Part shown: piece after piece, positions 34,706-42,723 of the stretch
How positions within the stretch are numbered: position 1 is the first letter of the stretch
Layout: each line of letters starts with the position of its first letter
The notes under the pieces: model-generated
Told to the model about the DNA's origin: nothing
Seen by the model: only the letters and a program-made list of their open reading frames with translations
Database searches by the model: none
From: Parasedimentitalea psychrophila
GTDB lineage: Bacteria; Pseudomonadota; Alphaproteobacteria; Rhodobacterales; Rhodobacteraceae
Direction: 5' to 3'
Assembly: GCF_030285785.1 (NCBI RefSeq)
Contig: NZ_CP127247.1
Span: forward strand, 1,263,501 to 1,327,500
DNA: 64,000 nt
Translations under genes and position numbers: made by a program

Positions 34706-35262
34706 CTGACATGCTGACCAACGCCCCCACCTTGGACACCGATCGCCTGATCTTGCGCAGCCCCGCGAAAGCGGATGCCGAGGCGGTGATCGCATTCTTG
34801 TGCGATGAAGCGCGCGCCGAGGGCTTTGGGCATTGTAGCACCCGTGGCGACGCATGGCGCTGGTTTGCTCTGAACGTGGGCCATTGGCATATCCACGGCT
34901 ATGGCTTTTTCACCATCACCGACAAGGACAGCGGCACGCCGCTTGGCATGGCTGGCATCTGGAACCCCGAAGGCTGGCCCGAAGCCGAACTGGGCTGGGT
35001 CGCCTTTGCCAATGCCGAAGGTAAGGGCATCGCTTATGAGGCCGCGTTGCGGGTGCGCCAGTGGGCCTATGAGGATCTTGGCTTCACCACCCTCAGCTCG
35101 CACATTGTGCCGGGCAATAGCCGCTCGGTCGCTCTGGCCGAACGGCTGGGTGCCACATACGAAGGCAGCTACACCAACGTGCAAATGGGCGAAGATATGA
35201 TCTATCGCCACCCGGATCCAGACGGCACCGACAGTGACGGATCGGTGGAGGCCTACGCATGA
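34702..35262 (+). CDS. GNAT-family N-acetyltransferase, first of a tandem pair
   Basis: A 186-residue acetyltransferase of the RimJ/RimL-like group: LDTDRLILRSPAKADA at the N-terminus, the substrate-side GHWHIHGYGFFTITDKDSG, NPEGWPEAELGWVAF and the acetyl-CoA-binding ANAEGKGIAYEAALRVRQWAYEDLG. It overlaps the ffh stop by 4 bases and the next acetyltransferase by 4 bases. The two share layout and several motifs (RLILR, HW-IHG-G, GWPE-E), so they arose by tandem duplication. Location suggests a ribosome-related N-terminal acetylation target, which is inference only. Confidence 0.87.
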   Translation: MTDMLTNAPTLDTDRLILRSPAKADAEAVIAFLCDEARAEGFGHCSTRGDAWRWFALNVGHWHIHGYGFFTITDKDSGTPLGMAGIWNPEGWPEAELGWVAFANAEGKGIAYEAALRVRQWAYEDLGFTTLSSHIVPGNSRSVALAERLGATYEGSYTNVQMGEDMIYRHPDPDGTDSDGSVEAYA

Positions 35263-35864
35263 GCCTGCAGAACATCCCCACAATCGAAACCAATCGCCTG
35301 ATCCTGCGCGGCCCCGAGCCCGATGATTACCCGAATTTCAAGGCCACCTTCAGCTCCTACCGCGCCCGTTTCATGGGCGGCCCGCTGAACACCTATGAGA
35401 CCTGGATGCTCTATGCGGCGGAAATCGGCCATTGGCAGATCCACGGCTTTGGCATGTGGATGATCCACGATCGTGTGACAGACGCGACCTATGGCATGGC
35501 CGGTGGCTGGATGCCCGCAGGCTGGCCGGAAAAGGAAATCGCCTGGATCATCTGGCCCGATGCGGCCGGTCATGGCTATGCGCTTGAGGCAACCCATGCC
35601 GCACGCGACTATTTCTATAGCCAGCAGGGCTGGGACGGGGCGGTCAGCTATATCGACCCCAAGAACCTCGACTCGATCCGCCTGGCGGAACGCCTTGGGG
35701 CCACCAAAGACAAAACCGCCAAAACCATTGACGGCAATGACGCGGTCTATCGCCATCCCTCCCCCGATGCGCTGATGGGCAGCCAGATCGCACATGGCAT
35801 CGAGATGGAAATCAGCCACTACGCCGACCCGCTGTTCAAACCAAAAGGATGGGCCCTTGACTGA
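35259..35864 (+). CDS. GNAT-family N-acetyltransferase, second of a tandem pair
   Basis: A 201-residue paralogue of the preceding gene: IETNRLILRGPEPDD, GHWQIHGFGMWMIHDRVT, PAGWPEKEIAWIIWPDAAGHGYALEATHAARDYFY and SIRLAERLGATKD. The acetyl-CoA loop reads AAGHGYA. Its end overlaps the TTG start of the chorismate mutase gene by 8 bases. Both acetyltransferases are typical of Rimish GNATs; substrate unknown. Confidence 0.87.
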   Translation: MSLQNIPTIETNRLILRGPEPDDYPNFKATFSSYRARFMGGPLNTYETWMLYAAEIGHWQIHGFGMWMIHDRVTDATYGMAGGWMPAGWPEKEIAWIIWPDAAGHGYALEATHAARDYFYSQQGWDGAVSYIDPKNLDSIRLAERLGATKDKTAKTIDGNDAVYRHPSPDALMGSQIAHGIEMEISHYADPLFKPKGWALD

Positions 35865-36153
35865 TCACACCACACGCGCCGCGGACATCCTGAAAGGTCA
35901 CCGCGAAAGCATCGACCGGCTCGATGCGATCCTGGTCTATACCCTGGGCGAGCGGTTCAAGCACACCCAGGCCGTTGGCAAGCTCAAGGCCGAACATGAC
36001 CTGCCGCCATCGGACCCGGCCCGCGAGGCCAATCAGATTTCCCGTCTCGAAGAACTGGCCGAACAAGCCGATCTCGACCCCGACTTTGCCAAGAAATTCC
36101 TGAACTTCATCATCACCGAGGTGATCCATCACCACAAGAAGCATCAGGCATAA
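35857..36153 (+). CDS. Chorismate mutase, AroQ class, monofunctional
   Basis: A 98-residue all-helical protein: RESIDRLDAILVYTLGERFKHTQAVGKLKAEHDLPPSDPAREANQI resembles the AroQ pattern of R-x2-ID-x2-LL-x2-R-x4-VGxxK. It converts chorismate to prephenate for Phe and Tyr synthesis. The first candidate ATG is far upstream in a different context; AAGGA at 35845 points to a TTG start at 35857, overlapping the preceding gene. The catalytic Arg of helix 1 and Lys of VGKLK are present. Its position between ffh and rpsP is unusual but tightly packed. Confidence 0.82.
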   Translation: MTDHTTRAADILKGHRESIDRLDAILVYTLGERFKHTQAVGKLKAEHDLPPSDPAREANQISRLEELAEQADLDPDFAKKFLNFIITEVIHHHKKHQA

Positions 36154-36158
36154 CCAAC

Positions 36159-36182
36159 GTAGGGTGTGTGCTTGCACGCACC
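36159..36182. repeat. Dispersed palindrome, family A copy 4
   Basis: Same variant as copy 3 (GGTGTGTGC / GCACGCACC, GTAG on the left). It lies six bases after the chorismate mutase stop codon, in the 98-base gap before rpsP. Confidence 0.85.
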
Positions 36183-36251
36183 GCACCACGACAACCAAAG
36201 ATGCCGGTGGACGAACCACCGACACCGCGACTTAACTAAGGAGAAACTCTC

Positions 36252-36608
36252 ATGGCTATGAAAATTCGTCTCGCCCGCGGCGGTTCCAAAAAACGCCCCT
36301 TCTATCGTATCGTTGCCGCTGACAGCCGCATGCCCCGCGATGGCCGCTTCATCGAAAAACTGGGCACCTATAACCCGCTGCTGCCAAAAGACAGCGAAGA
36401 GCGCGTTAAAATGAACGTCGAGCGCATCCAGTACTGGATTGGCCAGGGCGCCCAGCCAACCGACCGTATCGCCCGTATGCTGGAAGCCGCTGGCGTTATT
36501 CCAAAGACTTCCCGCAGCAACCCTAAAAAGGGTGTTCCAGGCAAGAAAGCCGTTGCGCGCGCTGAAGAAAAAGCCGCCAAGGCAGCCGACGCTGCCGACG
36601 CGGAATAA
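36252..36608 (+). CDS. rpsP: 30S ribosomal protein S16
   Basis: A 118-residue S16 starting [33 protein letters not shown], with [16 protein letters not shown] and [22 protein letters not shown]. The last 30 residues are a Lys/Ala-rich extension. AAGGAG precedes the start by a normal distance. It begins the rpsP-bluB-ORF-rimM-trmD-rplS gene order; in most bacteria rimM follows rpsP directly. Confidence 0.97.
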   Translation: MAMKIRLARGGSKKRPFYRIVAADSRMPRDGRFIEKLGTYNPLLPKDSEERVKMNVERIQYWIGQGAQPTDRIARMLEAAGVIPKTSRSNPKKGVPGKKAVARAEEKAAKAADAADAE

Positions 36609-36612
36609 GATC

Positions 36613-37254
36613 ATGACGCGGCGGGACTCTGAATTTTCCGAGGATTTCCGCAGCCAGTTTGATCTGCTGATGCGGCTCCGGCGTGACGTGCGCCGGTTCC
36701 GCAACACACCGGTGGACGAGGCGGTGCTGACGCGCTGCCTCGACGCCATCCGGCTGGCCCCTTCGGTGGGGCTCAGCCAACCCTGGCGCATCCTGCGCGT
36801 TGACAGCGAGACGGCCCGCGCCGCCGCTTTGACCAATTTTCAGACCGCCAATGCACAGGCACTGGCCGGCTATTCCGGCGACCGTGCCAAGACCTATTCA
36901 CAGCTGAAACTGACCGGCATGCAGGACGCCCCGGTGCAACTGGCAATCTACTGCGATGACTCCACAACCCAGGGCCACGGGCTGGGCGCCGCCACCATGC
37001 CGGAAATGCGCCGCTATTCGGTGGTCACCGCCATCACCCTGTTCTGGCTGACCCTGCGCGCTGAAGGATTGGGATTGGGCTGGGTCTCGGTGCTGGACCC
37101 GGACCAGTTGAACCGGGATCTGAATGTGCCCGCGGACTGGCAGCTGATCGGCTATTTTTGCCTGGGCCACCCCGAACAGATCAGCGAAACGCCCGAGCTG
37201 GAACAAAAAGGCTGGGAGACCCGCCAGCAGGCGCTTTTCATCGAGCGCCGATGA
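36613..37254 (+). CDS. bluB: 5,6-dimethylbenzimidazole synthase
   Basis: BluB turns reduced FMN into DMB, the lower ligand of B12, using oxygen. The 213-residue nitroreductase-fold protein carries the BluB-specific features RRDVRRFRNTPVDEAVL, LAPSVGLSQPWRIL, YSGDRAKTYSQLKLTGMQDAPVQLAIYCDD, GLGAATMPEMRRYSVVTAI and LGLGWVSVLDPDQL. It starts four bases after rpsP and its stop overlaps the next small ORF by 4 bases, so a B12 gene is inserted in a ribosomal operon. cobC and cobD lie at 12-14 kb. Confidence 0.93.
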   Translation: MTRRDSEFSEDFRSQFDLLMRLRRDVRRFRNTPVDEAVLTRCLDAIRLAPSVGLSQPWRILRVDSETARAAALTNFQTANAQALAGYSGDRAKTYSQLKLTGMQDAPVQLAIYCDDSTTQGHGLGAATMPEMRRYSVVTAITLFWLTLRAEGLGLGWVSVLDPDQLNRDLNVPADWQLIGYFCLGHPEQISETPELEQKGWETRQQALFIERR

Positions 37255-37406
37255 GCCTGCTTCTGCGTCCCATCCGAACCGTGATGATGATGGCGCTGGC
37301 CTTTGCGACCGGGATAGGCTTTGACCGTATAAAACACAGTGAGCGGTGTCATATTGCCGGCGGCTCGGTAGAGGCCGGACTATGCACAGGAGAAAACAAT
37401 GAGTGA
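37251..37406 (+). CDS. 51-residue membrane-anchored small protein
   Basis: A short [23 protein letters not shown] opening, fixed between bluB (4-base ATGA overlap) and rimM (8-base overlap). Residues 5-22 form one hydrophobic helix; after it comes [24 protein letters not shown], with two cysteines spaced around a Gly-Gly turn (C-x13-C). The tight packing, coupling and Cys pair suggest a real gene. I recall similar C-xx-GG-x-GxC tails in other Rhodobacteraceae small proteins; function unknown. Confidence 0.65.
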   Translation: MSLLLRPIRTVMMMALAFATGIGFDRIKHSERCHIAGGSVEAGLCTGENNE

Positions 37407-37902
37407 TCTAATCTGTATCGGCGCAGTCGCAGGCTCTTTTGGAGTCCGTGGCGAGGTCCGCCTGAAAAGCTTTTGCGCGGTGCCCGAAGACATCGAGAGC
37501 TACTCTCCGCTGCAAAACGAGGATGGCAGCCAAAGCTATACGGTGTCGCTGACCCGGGTGACCAACAACGGTTTTGTGGCCATTCTGGGCGGTGTTGAGA
37601 CCAAGGAACAGGCGGATGCCATCAAGGGCCTGCGACTGTTTGCACCGCGCGATGCGCTGCCCAATCTGCCCGATGATGAATATTATTATGCCGACCTGAC
37701 CGGACTGCAGGTGTTTGACACCGGCGGCACCCTGTTGGGGCAGGTGAAATCGGTGATGAACCATGGTGCCGGCGACCTGCTAGAGGTCCAGGCGCCGGGT
37801 CTGAAGGATACTGTGTTGCTGCCGTTCACCCAGGCCGCGGTGCCAACGGTCGACATGGGTCAGCGCCGTATCATTGCTGATCCGCCTGATGGCTTGTTCT
37901 GA
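37399..37902 (+). CDS. rimM: 16S rRNA processing protein RimM
   Basis: A 167-residue RimM: the N-terminal domain starts [21 protein letters not shown], and the PRC-barrel domain carries [20 protein letters not shown] and [12 protein letters not shown], followed by [20 protein letters not shown]. RimM helps mature the 30S subunit head, binding S19. AGGAGAAA precedes the ATG, which lies inside the end of the small ORF. Confidence 0.97.
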   Translation: MSDLICIGAVAGSFGVRGEVRLKSFCAVPEDIESYSPLQNEDGSQSYTVSLTRVTNNGFVAILGGVETKEQADAIKGLRLFAPRDALPNLPDDEYYYADLTGLQVFDTGGTLLGQVKSVMNHGAGDLLEVQAPGLKDTVLLPFTQAAVPTVDMGQRRIIADPPDGLF

Positions 37903-37953
37903 CCCATGCCTGCAGGGGGCTTTGCCCCCTCGCACCACAGGCGCTCACCCCCA

Positions 37954-38010
37954 GGATATTTAGGGCCAGATGAAAGGCAGATCCGCCTCTTCATCTGGCC
38001 CTAAATATCC
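37954..38010. repeat. Long perfect inverted repeat, family B type
   Basis: Two 21-bp perfect arms, 37954-37974 and 37990-38010 (beginning GGATATTTAGGGCC and ending GGCCCTAAATATCC), separated by 15 bases that hold a further AGGC / GCCT pair. It sits between rimM and trmD in the ribosomal operon, 51 bases after rimM. It would form a very stable RNA hairpin on either strand. Confidence 0.9.
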
Positions 38011-38080
38011 CGGAGCGCGAGGCAGAGCCTCGCAGTTGCGCTGCCTTTCCTTCCGGCCGCCCCTCGCCTATGAAAGCGCC

Positions 38081-38875
38081 ATGACCGAACGCCCAAATAA
38101 ATCCCACGGCCGCAAGGCCATTCGCCCGACGCTGAAACCGCGCGCACTGATGACCGACACCCCGGATCTGGTCGGCGTCTGGAAGGCCAAGATTCTGACG
38201 CTGTTCCCAACCGCCTTCCCCGGAGTGCTGGGCGAAAGCCTGACCGGCAAGGCGCTGCAAGAGGGCCTGTGGCAGCTGGAGACCATCGACCTGCGACGGT
38301 TTGGCATCGGCAAACATCGCAATGTTGACGACACCCCGGCCGGCGGCGGTGCTGGAATGGTGCTGCGGGCCGATGTGCTGGGCGCGGCTATCGACCATGC
38401 GATGGAGGGGGTGACTGGCAATCACCCGTTGATCTACCTGTCGCCGCGCGGCAGGCCGATGGACCAGCAGATGATGCAGGACCTGGCCTGCGCTGACGGT
38501 GTGACCCTGCTCTGTGGCCGCTTTGAAGGCGTCGACGAGCGGGTGCTGCAGCATTATGGCATCCAGGAGGTCAGCCTTGGTGATTTTGTGATGACCGGCG
38601 GCGAGATCGCCGCGCAGGCGTTGATTGATGCCACTGTGCGACTGATCCCCAATGTGCTGGGAAATTCCGCCTCGACCGAGGAAGAGAGCTTTTCCTCGGG
38701 CCTGCTGGAACATCCGCAATACACCCGCCCGGCTGAGTGGCAGGGGCGCAGGATCCCGGATGTTCTGATGTCAGGCCACCATGGCAATGTCGCCAAGTGG
38801 CGCCATGAGATGAGCGAAGAGATCACCAAAGCCCGGCGCCCCGACCTGTGGGATGCCTACGCCAAGCCAAAATAG
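38081..38875 (+). CDS. trmD: tRNA (guanine37-N1)-methyltransferase
   Basis: A 264-residue TrmD with a roughly 30-residue basic N-terminal extension (KSHGRKAIRPTLKPRALMTDTP). Core motifs: KILTLFPTAFPGVLGESLTGKALQ, DDTPAGGGAGMVLR, LSPRGRPMDQ, the trefoil-knot SAM site LLCGRFEGVDERVLQ and EVSLGDFVMTGGEIAAQALIDATVRLIPNVLGN, and YTRPAEWQGRRIPDVLMSGHHGNVAKWR. It methylates G37 to prevent frameshifting. The Met at 38081 or the one 23 codons on (38150) could be the start; I use the first. Confidence 0.96.
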   Translation: MTERPNKSHGRKAIRPTLKPRALMTDTPDLVGVWKAKILTLFPTAFPGVLGESLTGKALQEGLWQLETIDLRRFGIGKHRNVDDTPAGGGAGMVLRADVLGAAIDHAMEGVTGNHPLIYLSPRGRPMDQQMMQDLACADGVTLLCGRFEGVDERVLQHYGIQEVSLGDFVMTGGEIAAQALIDATVRLIPNVLGNSASTEEESFSSGLLEHPQYTRPAEWQGRRIPDVLMSGHHGNVAKWRHEMSEEITKARRPDLWDAYAKPK

Positions 38876-39302
38876 ACCAAGCGTTCTTAGCCCTGGCCAC
38901 TCGGATAGGCCGTGCCCTCATTCCGGCAACAGGCTGGGGTATCTTCCCGGTAGCCCCCCGGAAACAGTCCTGCCGAGTGACGGCGCTGACGCTGTCTTCT
39001 GCAAATCTGGCAAGAACCGCGTGCGGCCCCAAGGAAAGCACATATTTGGCTTGATCTGGCCGCCGCGACGGCCTAATGCTCCGCGGGTCTGGAATCACTT
39101 TGGTGGCTCCGGGCCGTTTGGTTTTGCATTCAGCTGATCTGCCTCGACCTTCTTCGGTCACGGGCAGCGGATCAAGACCGGCACACAGGAATGGACAGAT
39201 CGATCTCTGGCGGGCGCGGCTTGCGGACCCGGTGAAGACCAAGAGCTCTCGGACTGCATAAATCTTCGTGGGAAACCACGAGCTAAAAATTAGGAGTTTG
39301 CG
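38876..39302. promoter_or_regulatory. Long rplS leader with a GNRA hairpin
   Basis: A 427-base gap without a supportable gene (a minus-strand frame across it is not gene-like). Just before rplS a hairpin CGTGG-GAAA-CCACG (39267-39280) with a GNRA tetraloop ends 10 bases before TAGGAG. This suggests structured translational control of rplS-rpmE. Confidence 0.45.
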
Positions 39303-39677
39303 ATGAACCTGATCGCACAGCTGGAGGCGGAACAAGTTGCCGCCCTGGGGAATGATATCCCCGATTTCAAAGCCGGTGATACCATCCGCGTTGGCTTTCG
39401 AGTGACCGAAGGGTCGCGCACCCGTGTTCAGAACTACGAAGGCGTTTGCATCTCGCGCAAGAACGGCAAGGGCATTGCCGGTTCGTTCACCGTTCGCAAG
39501 ATCTCCTTCGGTGAAGGCGTTGAGCGCGTATTCCCACTGCACTCGACCAACATCGATGCCATCACAGTGATCCGTCGTGGCCGCGTTCGTCGCGCCAAAC
39601 TGTACTACCTGCGCGCCCGTCGCGGTAAGTCGGCACGGATCGCCGAAGACACGAACTACAAATCCAAAAAAGCGTAA
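39303..39677 (+). CDS. rplS: 50S ribosomal protein L19
   Basis: A 124-residue L19, starting [22 protein letters not shown], with [26 protein letters not shown] and [46 protein letters not shown]. It contacts the 30S-50S interface. TAGGAG precedes the ATG. It is followed after 11 bases by rpmE. Confidence 0.97.
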   Translation: MNLIAQLEAEQVAALGNDIPDFKAGDTIRVGFRVTEGSRTRVQNYEGVCISRKNGKGIAGSFTVRKISFGEGVERVFPLHSTNIDAITVIRRGRVRRAKLYYLRARRGKSARIAEDTNYKSKKA

Positions 39678-39688
39678 GGAGTGGTATC

Positions 39689-39910
39689 ATGAAAAAAGAC
39701 ATCCATCCCGAGTACCACGGCATCAAAGTCAAAATGACCGATGGCACCATTCTGGAAATGCGCTCGACCTGGGGCAAAGAAGGCGACCAGATGGCGCTGG
39801 ATATCGATCCCTCGGTTCACCCTGCCTGGACCGGCGGCAACACCCGTCTGATGGACGCCGGTGGCCGTGTATCGAAGTTCAAAAAGAAATACGAAGGTCT
39901 GGGCTTCTAA
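39689..39910 (+). CDS. rpmE: 50S ribosomal protein L31, zinc-free form
   Basis: A 73-residue L31: [50 protein letters not shown]. The CxxC pairs of the zinc-binding form are absent, so this is a C-minus type. A strong terminator follows at 39933. Confidence 0.96.
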   Translation: MKKDIHPEYHGIKVKMTDGTILEMRSTWGKEGDQMALDIDPSVHPAWTGGNTRLMDAGGRVSKFKKKYEGLGF

Positions 39911-39932
39911 GCACCGCTTCTATTCAGTTTCG

Positions 39933-39966
39933 AAAAACGCCGCTCCATTGGGGGCGGCGTTTTTTA
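39933..39966 (+). terminator. Intrinsic terminator after rpmE
   Basis: AACGCCGC, loop with ATTG, GCGGCGTT, followed by TTTTTT: a strong GC stem and T-run that ends the rplS-rpmE transcript before mipZ. Confidence 0.9.
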
Positions 39967-40099
39967 TTGGCAACAGATCCGTCAAAATCGGTAAAAACAG
40001 GCCCTAATAAAGGGCTTTGTGCGCTTTTCATCGAATCCAACCGCTTCTATAGTCGCGCCAACAATCGCGCAGCATGGCGTGGCAACGAAGGGACATCAG

Positions 40100-40909
40100 A
40101 TGGCGCATATCATTGTCGTCGGGAACGAAAAGGGTGGCGCAGGCAAATCCACCGTGTCGATGCATCTGGCCACCGCGCTGGCGCGGCTTGGCCATAAGGT
40201 GGCGGCGCTGGACCTGGATCTGCGTCAGCGTTCAATGGCGCGGTACTTAGAAAACCGTCGCGAGTTCATGGCGCTGTCCGAGCTGGATCTGCCAACGGTT
40301 GAGTGTCACGACCTACCCGAGATCGACCCGGACTCGCTGCAACCCGGCGAAAATATCTATGACCACCGGCTGTCCGCAGCAGTGGCGGCGCTGGAGCCGG
40401 ACAACGATTTTATCCTAATCGACTGCCCCGGTTCGCACACCCGGCTCAGTCAGGTGGCGCATTCGCTGGCTGACACCCTGGTGACGCCGCTGAACGACAG
40501 TTTTGTCGATTTCGACCTATTGGCGCATATCGACCAGAAGGGCGAAAAGATCCTTGGCCCGTCGGTCTATTCCGAGATGGTCTGGAACGCCCGTCAACTG
40601 CGCGCCCAGGCCGGGCTAAGGCCGATTGACTGGGTGGTGATCCGCAACCGGGTTGGCACCCAGCGGATGCTCAACAAGGAAAAGATGGAGCGCGCCATCA
40701 GCATGCTGTCCAAGCGCATCGGCTTTCGGGTTGCCCCGGGTTTTTCCGAGCGGGTGATTTTCCGTGAGCTGTTCCCGCGTGGGCTGACGCTGCTGGATCT
40801 GAAAGACATCGGCGTCAAGCAGCTGAACATTTCCAACATCGCCGCCCGGCAAGAGCTGCGCGACATGATGAAGGCGGTCAAGCTGCCCGGCGTCGACGTC
40901 AATATCTGA
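40100..40909 (+). CDS. mipZ: Division-plane positioning ATPase MipZ
   Basis: A 269-residue ParA/MinD-type ATPase. Walker A is the deviant GNEKGGAGKST (residues 8-18), switch I LDLDLRQRSMARYLENR, and FILIDCPGSHTRLSQVAHS is the Walker B/switch II region. The DLRQRS motif and SEMVWNARQLRAQ are characteristic of MipZ, which forms a pole-centred gradient through ParB and inhibits FtsZ away from midcell. It replaces MinCD in this group. The start at 40100 follows GAAGGGACATCAG. Confidence 0.93.
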   Translation: MAHIIVVGNEKGGAGKSTVSMHLATALARLGHKVAALDLDLRQRSMARYLENRREFMALSELDLPTVECHDLPEIDPDSLQPGENIYDHRLSAAVAALEPDNDFILIDCPGSHTRLSQVAHSLADTLVTPLNDSFVDFDLLAHIDQKGEKILGPSVYSEMVWNARQLRAQAGLRPIDWVVIRNRVGTQRMLNKEKMERAISMLSKRIGFRVAPGFSERVIFRELFPRGLTLLDLKDIGVKQLNISNIAARQELRDMMKAVKLPGVDVNI

Positions 40910-40939
40910 CGCAAGGAGCCGCTGCTTTGGCGGTGGCTC

Positions 40940-42160
40940 TCACTTGGCGCCATCAAAAATCGTATAGAGCTCAATCGGCTCGGCAACGCCGCGCAGCATA
41001 TAGCGCCCCAGCGACACCAGATCATGTGGCGACGGCTGCGCCGCCCGTTGCACCACCTCGGACACGATAATGCTTTGCCCCACCTCGCGGTGCAGTCCCG
41101 AGATCCGCGAGGTCAGGTTGACGGTGGGTCCAATGACCGTGAAATCCAGCCGGTTCTCGGCGCCGATATTGCCGTACAGGATTTCACCCGCATGCAGCGC
41201 CAGGGTGAAATCCGCCACTGGCAGGCCCGCACTGGCCCGCTCGATATTGCGCTCTGCGATTTTTGTCCGCAATTCGCTGGCCGCATCCAGCGCCGCCTTT
41301 GCATCCTCTTGAACGCTGCCAAGGTCAAACATGGTCAGGATGCCATCGCCCATGAATTTGAGGATATTGCCGCCGAAGCCCTGAATGGTGGCCACAGCCA
41401 GCGCGAAATAGTCGTTCAGCATGTCGATCAGATCCGGCCCGGGCAGCTGCTCGGCCAGGCGGGTAAAGCCTTTGAGGTCGAAGTAACAGATCACCGCGTC
41501 GATTTTTTGCGATGAGCCACGCTGGATCTCGCCTGACAGCACCCGCCGACCCGCATCCCGGCCCAAATAGACCTGCAGCAGGTCGCTGGCCATCTGCCGA
41601 TGCGACGACGATTTCAGCGCCAGCCCTAGATAGGGCAATAAGGTGCGGAACAGCGACAGATCAGCGTCGGAAAATCCGCCCTCCTGATCCGAGGTCCAGG
41701 ATACCATCATGCCTTCGGCGGGGTTATTGGGATCATTTGCCCCATCGTCCGGCGCGCCAAACATCAGTCTGGTTGCAAAATAGTCTGTCGCGCCGGTTTT
41801 CGACAAGTCTCGCATCAAAGGGAAATCGGTCATGTCCGCGGCCCCAAAGGAGGAGCGGAATTCTTCGCTGCCCAGCTCCAGCATCCTGTAGAACGGACTT
41901 TGCAGCCAAGCGTCGATTGGCGTTTCCTGACGTTGAAAATACTGGTGAGACAGGCCCTCGGCACCGGTCCAGCTAAAGCCAATACCGCCGAACTTGGGAT
42001 GAAAGGCCCGCTGCGCGACATGAAACCGCAACAGTGGAATACCCGCCTGAACCAGGCGTTCGCAGTAGCCCTTAAGAATGTCCTCACGGCTGACACCGTG
42101 GAGCCCCTGCTCAATTATCCAGGCAATCAGCGGTGCCGCGATGTTATCAGTCTCAGTCAT
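40940..42160 (-). CDS. Class III adenylate/guanylate cyclase with an N-terminal sensor region
   Basis: A 406-residue soluble protein. The C-terminal catalytic domain (about residues 205-395) has metal Asp residues in VICYFDLKGFTRLAEQL and NILKFMGDGILTMFDL, and the later segment FTVIGPTVNLTSRISGLHREVGQSIIVSEVV. The roughly 200-residue N-terminal part has no obvious membrane span and is a sensory domain I do not recognise. It makes cAMP or cGMP. It is convergent with mipZ and lies beside, but on the opposite strand to, the homogentisate genes. Confidence 0.88.
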   Translation of the reverse strand: MTETDNIAAPLIAWIIEQGLHGVSREDILKGYCERLVQAGIPLLRFHVAQRAFHPKFGGIGFSWTGAEGLSHQYFQRQETPIDAWLQSPFYRMLELGSEEFRSSFGAADMTDFPLMRDLSKTGATDYFATRLMFGAPDDGANDPNNPAEGMMVSWTSDQEGGFSDADLSLFRTLLPYLGLALKSSSHRQMASDLLQVYLGRDAGRRVLSGEIQRGSSQKIDAVICYFDLKGFTRLAEQLPGPDLIDMLNDYFALAVATIQGFGGNILKFMGDGILTMFDLGSVQEDAKAALDAASELRTKIAERNIERASAGLPVADFTLALHAGEILYGNIGAENRLDFTVIGPTVNLTSRISGLHREVGQSIIVSEVVQRAAQPSPHDLVSLGRYMLRGVAEPIELYTIFDGAK

Positions 42161-42210
42161 TCAGGCCTCTTTTGGTTCGCCCGTGATGTGGGCATGCCGA
42201 TACCAAATTA

Positions 42211-42651
42211 CTATGGGTCTATCCCGGAAATTTTCTTCAGCAGACGGCGCAGCAGGGCGGCCTCGTCTGCGCTGAATTGGGACGTCAGTTTTGCGTCATA
42301 AGTTTTGGCAACCGAACGCAGGTCACGATAGGCCATTTCCCCCGCAGGTGTCAGCGCCAAATGTTCCGCACGGCGATCATTCTCGTCCCGATCACGGGTC
42401 ACAAACCTGCGCGCCGCCAGTTTGGCAACCGCCCGGCTAATCTTGGTCTTATGGATTTTCGCCCGCAAGCTGATGTCTTTGGCAGTCATGCTGCCATGAA
42501 TGCCAAGATGGAACAGCACCCGCCACTCGGTCCGCAGCATGCCATACCGGTTCTTATATTCGCCCTGAAACTCGAGCGAACACTCCTCGGCGGCGCGGTT
42601 CAGCAGGAAGGGCAGGAAATCCTGCAGCGTAAAGTCATCTTTTTCTGTCAT
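42211..42651 (-). CDS. MarR-family regulator of the homogentisate genes
   Basis: A 146-residue winged helix-turn-helix protein: [66 protein letters not shown] in the region of residues 35-100. It is divergent from hmgA, with a palindromic site in the 72-base gap. MarR-type HmgR homologues repress hmg-fah-mai genes in other proteobacteria, so it is very likely the repressor here, responsive to a pathway intermediate. Confidence 0.9.
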   Translation of the reverse strand: MTEKDDFTLQDFLPFLLNRAAEECSLEFQGEYKNRYGMLRTEWRVLFHLGIHGSMTAKDISLRAKIHKTKISRAVAKLAARRFVTRDRDENDRRAEHLALTPAGEMAYRDLRSVAKTYDAKLTSQFSADEAALLRRLLKKISGIDP

Positions 42652-42671
42652 CCGGGCCTCCTATCCCTTGT

Positions 42672-42689
42672 TAGTTACAAAATCAACTA
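42672..42689. promoter_or_regulatory. Candidate MarR operator
   Basis: TAGTT and AACTA half-sites 8 bases apart make an 18-bp inverted repeat, TAGTT-ACAAAATC-AACTA, between the divergent MarR gene and hmgA. Spacing fits a MarR dimer. Confidence 0.5.
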
Positions 42690-42723
42690 TTATCGAAGCA
42701 ACGAGACCGAAAAGGAACGCGCA

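Noticed and set aside
33230-34855. 541-codon open frame antisense to ffh
   Set aside because: It mirrors the GC-rich third-position bias of ffh, has no ribosome-binding site and its translation is His/Leu-rich without family features. ffh on the plus strand is certain.
38823-39542. 239-codon minus-strand frame across the trmD-rplS gap
   Set aside because: It runs antisense into rplS and has no ribosome-binding site or family sequence; the gap is better read as a leader.
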